From the NCBI GenBank assembly GCA_947095585.1, contig OX352764.1, forward strand, positions 9,409,001 to 9,473,000: DNA of 64,000 nt, read 5' to 3'. This document shows, piece by piece, positions 37,071 to 45,050 of this stretch; the first letter of the stretch is position 1; each line of letters opens with the position of its first letter. Under the pieces are notes generated by a model, which ran no database searches, had not been told where the DNA came from, and saw only the letters and a program-made list of their open reading frames with translations. The stretch comes from Nephrocerus scutellatus. Its lineage: Eukaryota; Arthropoda; Insecta; Diptera; Pipunculidae. Position numbers and translations under genes: made by a program.

Positions 37071-37365
37071 GGTCGTTCGTGTGGTCGTTCTGACGTTCGT
37101 TCTGTCGTTCGTTCTGTCATTCGTTCTGTCCTTCGTTCTGTCATTCGTTCTGTCGTTCGTTTTGACGTTCGCTGGTGGAATCCTGCGATCAATTTTTAAC
37201 CCAATTCCCAAAGCCCTATTTTATTGACACTCTACACACATGCGTATTTTCGGTGACAACACTATGTATTAAAATTGGGGAATGATCGGGCCGCGGGTTC
37301 GGGGCTCCCATACAATTTTTTTTTTAAATACATGCCATATAGAGGCATCAGATTACGCCGCTGGT
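37071..37365 (+). repeat. dispersed repeat E with a 12-bp tandem array
   Basis: About eight units of the 12-mer 'gttctgtcgttc' fill 37071-37171. The unique part follows: 'ctggtggaatcctgcgatca', 'atttttaaccca.ttcc.aa', 'ttttattgacac', 'tgatcgg.c.gcgggttcgg' and 'ggcatcagattacgcc'. A second copy lies at 40503-40775. The array creates long meaningless open frames on both strands. Confidence 0.75.
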
Positions 37366-37904
37366 GCGCTGTGTGCTGCGCTGCTGTACGATTGGTGTTA
37401 TTTTTTGGTTGGGTTGGAATGCAGTATACTTTTTATACTTTTGGTTGTTAGAGAATTTACATTTTTATGGGTTGTTTATTTATTTGTGCTGTTGATCATG
37501 AAAATCGCTTTAAATAATCCTACCACAATTTTCCAATTCGATTCACATTTATTGTAGCATTATTTGAAGCGCGTACAGTTTAACACGCAAACAAGAAAAT
37601 TATTGTATTGTAGAATTATTGTTATTTGATGTGGAAACGGGAGGTTAGCTACACATATTCGGATTGAACATAAAGGGCAATACACGTGCATACGTCCAAA
37701 AGTGGTAATATCCAATGGAATTTAACAAAAATAAAAACGGTTGGTATGTACCGACCGACTAAACAACAAAGTACACCCTTAAAGTTTTCTCATCTCTTAC
37801 CAGCGAAACTAATATTAATTAATCAGGGTGTGCCAGTAGGTTGATTTAATTTTTGGTGTTTTAAAAAGGCAACAAATAATGGTAAGTAATGTATACTTGC
37901 TGTA
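37366..37904. other. unassigned DNA
   Basis: No gene or shared repeat was recognised between repeat E and the SINE. Confidence 0.4.
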
Positions 37905-38160
37905 GGCGTCGTGGCTCCAGTTGCTAATGCGTTAGACTTCTGAGTGGTAGGTTCGAAATTCGAGTCCCAGAAAACCAAAATATTTTCACATTGCGAATGT
38001 TGGACAAACGCCTAAGAGTAATAATTGCTTTTCAATTCGCCGTTCGGATAGGGCTTTAAATTGTATGTCTTTTTCATTTGTATAACAAGCACAACAGAAA
38101 TGGTCGCAAAAAGCTAGGCCTTGGACCATAATGGCCTGTTGTGCCAAATATTATTATTAT
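37905..38160 (+). mobile_element. tRNA-derived SINE, full-length-looking copy
   Basis: The head 'ggcgtcgtggctccagttgc' includes an A-box-like sequence, and 'ggttcgaaattcgagtcc' (37950-37967) contains the B-box consensus GGTTCGANNCC. The body matches 7056-7250 and the minus-strand copies. The 3' end is 'ctgttgtgccaaat' followed by (ATT)n at 38148-38160. This is the best-preserved plus-strand copy. SINEs are non-coding and depend on a LINE for mobility. No LINE here ends in ATT. Confidence 0.82.
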
Positions 38161-38167
38161 GTAAAAC

Positions 38168-38418
38168 CCTGTCAAAAATGACGGAATCTTTTTTTACCAT
38201 TCACCATTATTTTTCACCATACATTTTCATAGTTCATCCTAGCGCCACTCTCATATGAATATATCGACCCAGCGCCACCTACCGGGCCAAAAAAAAAAAT
38301 AAACTTATTGGAGCACCAAACGAAGATATGGTATGAACTTTTCATAAATATATCGACTACAACATCACTGAGCTTTATATACATATATACATACAAACAA
38401 ACAAACAAACAAACAGAA
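38168..38418 (+). repeat. dispersed repeat D, copy 3, ending in (CAAA)n
   Basis: The sequence starts 'tgtcaaaaatgacggaatc' and contains 'gcgccac' and 'ccgggccaaaa' blocks, then 'gcaccaaacgaagatatgg'. It ends in a 'catacaaacaaacaaac' tract at 38389-38415. It begins only eight bases after the SINE tail. The (CAAA)n ending links it to the arrays at 46860-47010 and 50935-51278. Confidence 0.65.
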
Positions 38419-38673
38419 AAAGGCATTTTTATTATTGGCGATATATACTTATTATTTTTTGTTATCTAACTGAAATTATTTCGTAGGAGAGAACATTTAG
38501 GTCATTATCTATCTCTTTACCACAACAACGAGATAGTTTTTTTTTAGAATTCTACAAACGTTGTGACGAAACTTAAATACCAACACAATGTATAAGTTTT
38601 CTATACGCAATTACATGCTAAACGAGTGTGTGACATTCTATGTAATGTTGTGTGTGTGTGTGTATGTACTCAC

Positions 38674-38820
38674 TTGGATTATTGTTGGTTTCACGCCAAT
38701 GTGTTGCCGCTTGACATCCGAATGTTGTTCGACTAACTCCCTTACAGCAGGACCATTTCTTGCCAGACCATAGACCCGGATGAAAGCGATACGATTTCTG
38801 GGTATTTGTGTCCTCACAAA
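38674..38820 (-). CDS. Btk29A: Btk29A, Btk-motif (zinc finger) exon
   Basis: This 147-bp minus-strand exon encodes VCEDTNTQKSYRFHPGLWSG, KKWSCCKGVSRTTFGC and QAATHWRETNNNP. The first valine codon is shared with the preceding exon (phase 1), and it ends in phase 1. The pattern H-x-G...CC...C is the zinc-binding Btk motif that follows the PH domain in Tec-family tyrosine kinases. His14 and the three cysteines are all present. The acceptor reads 'cctcttcgtttacag' and the donor 'ccaa|gtgagt'. From memory the sequence is nearly the same as in Drosophila Btk29A. In that protein the motif packs against the PH domain at the membrane, upstream of SH3, SH2 and kinase domains. None of those exons was found to the left, so the next intron is probably longer than 38 kb or holds short linker exons I missed. 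Confidence 0.93.
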
Positions 38821-39404
38821 CTGTAAACGAAGAGGATAAATCATTTATAATTAAGAAAATATTTCTATTTTGAATAAAGGAACATTAAAAAGATGGTAAT
38901 TTCGAAGTTTGTTATTTGCTTACGAGGGCGGAGTAAGAAGTGCCTTGGTATCCAAAAAAAAACATTTGAGACAAAAATCTTTTTTTTTTCCTAGACATAT
39001 TTTTGTATTAACTCGATACACTTAATCCAACGGTTTTTCAATTTTTTGATCCCTTCCGAATATAACGATTTCTACAACGGATTGATTGATTGATTGTTGA
39101 ACGGATTGTAAAGGTAATCGATGTTGATTATGTCTCTTGCATCACAGGAAACTTTAGCCAGAACCTTATCAGTTGATGGAACGACAGGCCTTAATCGGGG
39201 TGGATTTCACTGTCAAATATTTTATTGTTGCTAACAAAAGAGCAGAGTTTCTATAAACTTCGTTTAGCTCCGCTTTTATTTCGTAGTTAGTTTTCTTTTT
39301 TAAAAACAAGAATATAATTACTACATTATGATAAGTTTTAGTCTGTATCGAAACACTTTGCTGGAGATACCACATGATCTTACTTCTTTCCCCCTTTCAT
39401 TATA
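38821..39404. other. Btk29A intron, unassigned part
   Basis: Start of the 5860-bp intron between the Btk-motif exon and the PH exon. There is a 'gattgattgattg' run near 39080. No other feature was recognised. Confidence 0.5.
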
Positions 39405-39492
39405 ATATTTGGCTCTTCAATCGGATTACCGTCATGGCCTCTCGCAAAAAAATCTCTCCGGCCCGATTTCGAGCCGATGTCATCCAGATTAG
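39405..39492 (-). mobile_element. LINE family B, 3' tail fragment
   Basis: On the minus strand the sequence 'gagaggccatgacggtaatc' and 'gaagagccaaatatt' matches the last 60-90 bases of family B (compare 4520-4610). The segment around 'ccgatgtcatccag' also matches. Only the 3' end remains. Confidence 0.65.
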
Positions 39493-39544
39493 CACCTTCC
39501 CCCTTTAATGAAGTAACGAGTCAGTGAGACTTAGCGGCTCATAA

Positions 39545-39783
39545 ATATTCAGCTCTCTAGGTCATCTAGGCATCACACGCACCACCCGCGATGAGCGATG
39601 CGCGTCACAAATTACGCCATCGTAAGCCGAGTGCCAACCAATTGTTTTCAAACAAGTAACATCAAATTCTGACTGGTGGAAGCCAAGATATACGAGTGGA
39701 TAAACTGACAAACTGAAACACACGCTGAAAAAATTTGCCTGTCCTTTGATTATTAGTTTCGCCCCTCGGGCTCGCAACTATAT
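39545..39783 (+). mobile_element. DINE-1/HINE-like element, copy 2
   Basis: This copy begins with satellite-like sequence ('ttcagctctctagg', 'catcacacgcaccac', 'gcgatgcgcgtcac'). It runs directly into the shared core ('aaattacgccatcgtaagcc', 'accaattgtttt', 'ctgactggtgg', 'gatatacgagtgg') and ends 'agtttcgcccctcgggct'. The end contains a GCCC...GGGC hairpin. The microsatellite is short here ('gacaaactgaaacacac'). This copy physically joins the ~165-bp satellite unit to the HINE-like core. Confidence 0.65.
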
Positions 39784-39784
39784 T

Positions 39785-40052
39785 GTTATTCATCTGTTCA
39801 TCTGTATACAGGGTGTATCCGTTAAGGTGGCAAATACTTTAAGGGGTGATTCCTTGGTTAATTTCGTGAAAAAAATCGTATGGGAGGGGGTCTATTTTCA
39901 CCCCCATCGGTGTACGGTGTTATTCATCTATTCATCTGTATACAGGGTGTATCCGTTAAGGTGGCAAATACTTTAAGGGGTGATTCCTTGGTTAATTTCG
40001 TGAAAAAAATCGTATGGGAGGGGGTCTATTTTCACCCCCTTCGGTGTACGTA
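39785..40052. repeat. 134-bp tandem duplication of a MITE end
   Basis: The unit 39785-39918 is repeated at 39919-40052. Each holds 'gttattcatct.ttcatctg', then the terminal repeat 'tacagggtgtatccgttaag' and on through 'ggagggggtctattttcacc'. The copies differ at only a few positions, including 'ctgttc' versus 'ctattc' and 'cccccatcgg' versus 'cccccttcgg'. The duplication includes flanking DNA, so it arose after insertion. Confidence 0.88.
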
Positions 40053-40383
40053 GCGTTTTAATGCGAGGTGACGTACTTTTGACCTTACATCACTTCACAC
40101 CCTGTAACTCTTGAACGCTTCTAGCTAAAAGGTCACCGTTGGTCTTTTTGGAAACAAAATTAAATTTTTAAGGTCAAACTTTCTACATTTTTTTAAATTC
40201 CTAAAACCATTACCGATACAAACGTCGTCAAAGTAAAAAACATTTTTTTTTTAAATTTTATTTTCGAAAAATGCGCTTGGATAATTTTTTTTTGACAAAT
40301 GCAAATCCCATACAATTTTTTTTCACGAAATTAACCAAGGAATCACCCCTTTAAGTATTTGCCACCTTAACGGATACACCCTG
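39943..40383. mobile_element. MITE with ~78-bp terminal inverted repeats (Tc1/mariner-like target)
   Basis: The left terminus 'cagggtgtatccgttaaggt' at 39943 is the reverse complement of the right terminus ending at 40383. The match extends about 78 bases with about three differences. TA dinucleotides flank both ends (39941-39942 and 40384-40385), consistent with a TA target site. The 441-bp interior has no open frame, so the element is non-autonomous. A duplicated left end lies at 39809. Confidence 0.85.
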
Positions 40384-40502
40384 TATATAAAAATGAAATG
40401 CTGTTCGTTGGTAACTGAGAACGGCTGAACCGATTTAGCTCATTTTTAAATTCTCTATACTAACCTCACGTGACTGGCTGGTTGGCGGACTGACACACCA
40501 AA

Positions 40503-40775
40503 TCTTGGGATAAATTTTTAACCCACTTCCTAAAGCCCGATTTTATTGAAACTTTGCACACATGTGTATCTCCCATGACAACACATTCTATTATTTGGTA
40601 GTGATCGGACTGCGGGGTCGGGGGGCGCCCATTCAAAATTGTATTTTTATCATGCCGTATATCGGCATCAGATTACGCCATACGCCATAATGACTGTATT
40701 CTGTGTGGGGAGTGGGTTAAAAATTGATCGCAAGATTCCACCACAGAACGACAAAACGACAGAACCATGGCGACG
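40503..40775 (+). repeat. dispersed repeat E, copy 2, with inverted end
   Basis: Positions 40503-40690 match 37180-37365 ('atttttaacccacttcc', 'ttttattgaaac', 'gatcgg.c.gcgg', 'ggcatcagattacgcca'). Then 40710-40770 carries the reverse complement of the beginning of the repeat ('gtgggttaaaaattgatcgc', 'aagattccacca', and two 'cagaacgac' or 'acgacag' units of the 12-mer). The copy therefore folds back on itself. Confidence 0.68.
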
Positions 40776-40783
40776 CCAAGTGA

Positions 40784-41081
40784 ATATAATATAATATTCG
40801 GCGCGACAGACCAGCATTGCGGTCCGAGGACTAGCTTCTCGCAACCATTTGTGTTGAGCATGTATATTTTTGCACACAAATGGAGGGGACCTACAATTTA
40901 ATACCGATCCGAACGGCGAATTGAGAAGCCTTTCCGTGGCAAGTTATTACTGTCGGACGTTTGTCAAAATTTCGCGAGAAGTGGGACACCGTAAAAAATA
41001 CTTTTGGTGTTACTGGGATTCGAACCACGAACTCAGAAGCCATGCTCTTATCCAATGAGCCACGGCCACACACGGCGCCCA
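40784..41081 (-). mobile_element. tRNA-derived SINE, minus strand, well preserved
   Basis: On the minus strand it begins 'gtgggcgccgtgtgtggccg' and 'tggctcattggataagagca' (tRNA-like A-box). It has 'gtggttcgaatcccagtaac' (B-box, about 41009-41028) and ends 'accgcaatgctggtctg', 'tcgcgccgaatatt', 'atattatatt'. Length is about 298 bp, and the body matches 37905-38160 and 15597-15830. It lies entirely in the Btk29A intron. Confidence 0.85.
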
Positions 41082-42799
41082 CAAGGAATAAAGAATAAAG
41101 AGAATTTAATGAAAAAGAATCTTCAGTACGAATCCATTAATGAATCTTTAAAAATCTCAACCTACTACCTAATATCAGTAGTGGCAGTAATTTTGTGGTT
41201 TAGTAAAGAATACAAACAAACATCCAATTTCCACCTCTTTAGCTATACAACAATTTCAAACTGAAAAGAAAAACTACTTGTAGGAAAAAAAAAACTCCTG
41301 CAACAAGTGCCAATCTCTGATGCCAACAAACAGCCAAAACAAATGGCAATTGAATGAGCGTTCCAACCAACCAACCCACAAAATCTAATGGTTATTCCGA
41401 AACCAATCAGTTTGGCGAAGAAATAATCTGGCATTTCATCGTCGTCATCTTCGACTTCCTCTTCTTCATCGCAACATCTTTCAGACGTCAGGCGATTGTG
41501 CGTGCTTTGTTGGACCGCAAACTTTTAGCAGCAGTTTTGTTGCGATACAATCGTGAATAGTTCATAAAAACCGCACATAACAATTCAGCACCGGATGACC
41601 TTGGGCCATGTGGAACATTATTACACCTTCTCCTCTCTAGACAATCTCTTCCAGCCAGTTAGCCAGCCAGCCATCTAACCAACCTAACAACGCCTTCAAT
41701 CACCACTTCACATCTCGATAAAAGATTGATTATTGGCCATTCATTGAGTGGAAAGGATTCGTTTGGTGAGCTCGTTTCTTCATCCCCCATCATTATCTCC
41801 ATTCTTCGATTTCGTCTTCTTCTTCATCATCTCATCTCATCTCGTTCATAAAACGGTAATTCACCTGAACAAATTTAATACGATTTTGTAACGGTTTTTA
41901 GTGGCTTATAAGGAGTTATTATTGTTGCTGGAGCTCTTCAGTTTTGTGTGTGTGTTGGTGGTTGTGAATTCGACCTGTGCGTTGGCTAGCTGGCTGTACC
42001 GCTATCCCAGTTGGTATCAAATGCTGTTTCGATTTAATGATGATTATGACCCTACTGAGAGGAGTCGTAATGCATTAGTTGGTTTAGTGGTTTGGTTCAC
42101 CATTTGATCAGAAATGTTCATGTTGCTTGCGAGATTTCCACTATGGTGCCCCTGTGCCGTGGTTGCAGGTGAATGATTAAAGATTGGATTTTTATTTTGT
42201 TTTTTTGAAGTTTGCGCTTGTGAGTGAGCATTTTGGAAGGAGACCGGTCTATTTTCGTTATTACTGTATGCTTTATAGCTGGTTATGTTGTGTAATGTGA
42301 TCATGTTATGATCGTATGTGATAAAGTTGTCTGTAAATGCAGCTGGCAGCTTTATTAATTAGCAAAGTGTTTTTTAAACGCGTTTTAAAATGTCAAAATA
42401 TTTTACTTTCCTAATGAAAATTTTAAACTGAGTAGCTTTTGCCGTTAAGTCAAAATTCAGTGTCGCAAAAATCTGTGTAACTTTTTTCTATACTCGTACA
42501 ACGAAGAAAAACGGTAGAGAATGTAAATGAAAGCTAACGATCCTATTTTACTTCTAAGCATTGGTTTAAAACGTTATTTTGTATATTTATGCACAGGGAC
42601 ACCTGGTTCATTACGAATTAATATTGTATGTGATGGGGTCTTCGTTCAGTGAGGTCTTTTGCATTTGGTGGAATAACATTCTCAGCTATCTGTTGTATCA
42701 AAGTCAACTGACAAAGTGAGGAGAAAAAACGAATAAAAAAATGTAGTCTCAGAAAATCGAAGAAATTCTCTAAAATTCTCAGTGCGGAATGGTCTTCCA
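41082..42799. other. Btk29A intron, unassigned part
   Basis: No exon, RNA gene or repeat shared with the window was found. Pyrimidine-rich patches lie at 41440-41480 and 41800-41850. Short open frames lack known domains. Confidence 0.4.
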
Positions 42800-42870
42800 A
42801 AATACGCATCGTGCCCAGATTCACTCATCGGCATCTCCCAAGTTCGCACATCACTTAGGCATCTTATAAA
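42800..42870. repeat. ~17-bp degenerate minisatellite, left part
   Basis: Loose units of the form 'tacgcatc..cccagattcac', 'tcatcggcatctcccaag' and 'ttcgcacatcacttag' occur here. They resemble the array at 43680-43876, with the LINE fragment between the two. Confidence 0.5.
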
Positions 42871-42959
42871 TAAGATTCGTACGCTAAATTCGTGGGTTGC
42901 TGTGATAATCTGAGAAAAAACATATCAGAGCACTCAGACCGTTGGTCTATTGTACTCGT

Positions 42960-43656
42960 TCCCATCTGAGTTCTTTATTCAAAACTCTTCGTTACTTTAA
43001 GATAGCGAAGGACTTGATCTAGTTTCAACGACCGAAGTTTTTCGAACGTAATTATATCCCTTCCAAAAACGTTCATCCGTAGCCTGGAGAAAGCTACCAA
43101 GGAAATGTGTAGTTGTTTCTTATTCCTCCATGCAAGACTTACTTCATATTGATTCAAATATAAGTCTTAACTTGAACCCAGTCGGGTTATGTCCTGTAAG
43201 TAAACCGACCATGCTCCGACAGCTCCCTCTGGATATTCCCAAAATGAACTTAGCGGTCTTTTTGTTCGGCCTATCAACAAAGTGCTTGGTAGTTCTACAT
43301 GTATTTATGGATTGCCAACGTTGTTCCTGTTCGGCTTCCATAAATCTTCGAATACCAATATTGAAGCTTGCCTGACTCAAGCCTAATATTGGTTCGGGAC
43401 CAGTAGGAATATCGGAAGAACCACTTATTGCAACTGTTTCAGCAAATTCATTTCCTTTTATTCCTGTATGTCCCGGAATCCAGATAAGAGTGACGGAATT
43501 CCATCTTGAAATAGAGTTCAGTCTTCTCTTACATTCTAGAACAATCTTTGAATTGACACAAGGTGATTCCAGTGCTACTAGAGCAGCTTGGTTGTCACTA
43601 CATATTGCCAAGTTATTGCCGTGGTGGAAGTCATTCAAGAAGTTCTGCCTTTGCAA
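42960..43656 (-). mobile_element. RNase H-bearing LINE, 3' half
   Basis: The open frame from 43656 shows LAICSDNQAALVALESP (RNase H aspartate), then WIPGHTGIKGNEFAETVA, where the last catalytic aspartate of GNExAD is glutamate. The linker includes QRWQSINTCRTTKHFVDRP, and LLTGHNPTGFKLRL precedes the cysteine knuckle. Past a frameshift the remainder reads ETTTHFLGSFLQATDERFWK, a degraded HFLCxCPAF-type tail. The RT is absent. It is a different subfamily from 34860-35828, judging by the RNase H sequence. Confidence 0.8.
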
Positions 43657-43679
43657 TGAGTTTATTTATAAAAAAAGGA

Positions 43680-43876
43680 ACATCACCCAACTTACGCATT
43701 GTACAGATTCACACATTACTCAGGCCTACTCATCGCTCAAGTTTAGAATCACAACATACGTATCATGCTGATATGCATCGCCCTTATCTATCCAGCACTC
43801 GAGTTACGCATCATTCGAGATACGAATCACCCGAGTTACGCATCAATCTAGATACGCATTGCTCGACTTACGCCTT
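43680..43876. repeat. ~17-bp degenerate minisatellite, right part
   Basis: Units such as 'gttacgcatcattcgaga', 'tacgaatcacccgag', 'ttacgcatcaatctaga' and 'tacgcattgctcgac' run to 43876, with weaker units from about 43680. The spacing is about 16-18 bases. Similar units lie on the other side of the LINE fragment at 42800-42870. Confidence 0.65.
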
Positions 43877-44680
43877 TTAGTTAATACTACTTGTATATTA
43901 AATTACTTAATAACACAAGTAACAGTTAAAATTAAACTTGATGAACCCAATATATAAATATTTATTATAGCTAATGTTTACCCCAACTGGGAAAACTTTA
44001 TTACAAGTGGATCCAATCGTAGGAAAAAAACACCATGTAGGATAGATAGTCGTTATAGTAGAGGTTTTCATACAAATTCTTTTAAATGTTGGGTTTGAAA
44101 AGGCAGTCATTACATGATCTTTCATATATTGAGGATTATAAAAAACAAGTTAGAAATGTCATAAAAATTAATTTAAAGTGAAAGTTGAAAGTGTAAAGTC
44201 AAAACTGTTCCTGCGTTAATTGCCAAGAAATTAGAGTTGTTTTTTGTGATTGGGCTTGGGCAAACGATTTTAAATAACTCTTCTGAGTTATTCATGCGAA
44301 GTTCAAACACACTGGTCCCTTGCGCGATTATAGAAGTGCTAACACAGATAATGAGGAATCAATGATGATTCTAGAATTCAGAATTTGTATATGCAACGTT
44401 GTAACAGAAGATGTTGTGCTTCTTCAGAACTACTCGTAGATAACATATGTATTTTCAAAGTTTTTTTTCCAAAAATAGAACAAATATTCCAAGAGTATTC
44501 CGGTTAATGAAACCTATTAACAATTCGCTTTTTTTCCGTCTATGACGATGATGTGATGATGTGAATCTTTAACGAATATTTCTGTGAATACATCTTTCTT
44601 CCTTCCACCACCCCATCACATTATGACATCAAGGAACTGTTCATTTGAATCTTTTCCTGCGAAAGGAATTCATAACTTAC
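43877..44680. other. Btk29A intron, unassigned part
   Basis: AT-rich sequence immediately 3' (in gene orientation) of the PH exon. The donor site of that exon is at 44680-44675. No other feature was recognised. Confidence 0.5.
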
Positions 44681-44816
44681 CTTGTCGAATGGCCAGAATC
44701 CAATCTAAACGCTCCTTCTCACTGTTCGCAACTAAATAGAGCGTATACTGCGGCACTGATCTTCCCGATAGCTGATCATCAGATGTCTCGCAATAGCCTA
44801 CTTGAAATGGATACCC
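44681..44816 (-). CDS. Btk29A: Btk29A, PH-domain C-terminal exon
   Basis: This 136-bp minus-strand exon encodes GYPFQVGYCETSDDQLSGRS, VPQYTLYLVANSEKERLDWI and LAIRQ, entering in phase 0 and leaving in phase 1. It supplies the last strands and the C-terminal helix of the PH domain. The helix carries the tryptophan conserved in nearly all PH domains (here in LDWILAIRQ). PH domains of Tec kinases bind PIP3 and bring the kinase to the plasma membrane. The acceptor is 'cttcaccgcacacag' and the donor 'cgacaag|gtaagt'. Between GYCE and the GRSVPQYTLY block, the Drosophila protein as I recall it has a long Gly/Ser-rich insert. Here that segment is only about seven residues. Confidence 0.94.
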
Positions 44817-44954
44817 CTGTGTGCGGTGAAGGGAAAGGAAAAGAAGAGAAGTTAATTATTAAAAACTGTTCACTGTTTATCCTGCTGTTTCATGCATTTA
44901 TCACTCAAAAGAAAAACCAAGAAATTACTTGCACAAACGGTATAATGTACTTAC
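44817..44954 (-). other. 138-bp Btk29A intron
   Basis: This short phase-0 intron separates the two PH exons. The donor is 'gat|gtaagtac' and the acceptor tract 'tcctttcccttcaccgcacacag' region is pyrimidine-rich. It is the only short intron in the window. The neighbouring one is 5860 bp. Confidence 0.88.
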
Positions 44955-45050
44955 ATCTGGGGCAAAAGGATCACCTCCTTCACCGCTGACTGTTGCTGTT
45001 TCGACAAGACGTACTCCTTTGACTGGTATACGACCCCTTTCGCGACGACG
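44955..45050 (-). CDS. Btk29A: Btk29A, PH-domain middle exon
   Basis: This 96-bp minus-strand exon encodes RRRERGRIPVKGVRLVETAT, VSGEGGDPFAPD: 32 codons, phase 0 at both ends. In Tec-family PH domains this segment follows the strand with YFD and precedes FQV. The acceptor is an unusually long pyrimidine tract ending 'cttttctcttgaag', and the donor is 'gat|gtaagtac'. Together with the next exon it rebuilds a continuous PH reading frame. The start of the PH domain (the KHRWFxLT and YFD part) and the initiator methionine were searched for to the right on the minus strand and not seen. The upstream exon is therefore probably beyond 64000 or in a form I missed. Confidence 0.93.

Noticed and set aside
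37071..37171. Regularly spaced short repeats resembling a CRISPR array
   Set aside because: The units are contiguous with no unique spacers, and the context is a eukaryotic intron.
36924..37227. Open frames rich in NDRT or VLSF repeats
   Set aside because: Produced by the 12-bp tandem array in repeat E.
38638..38844. 68-residue minus-strand frame LQFVRTQIPRNRIAFIRVYG
   Set aside because: It covers the Btk-motif exon in the wrong frame. The frame with the CC...C zinc ligands is the one that continues from the PH exon.
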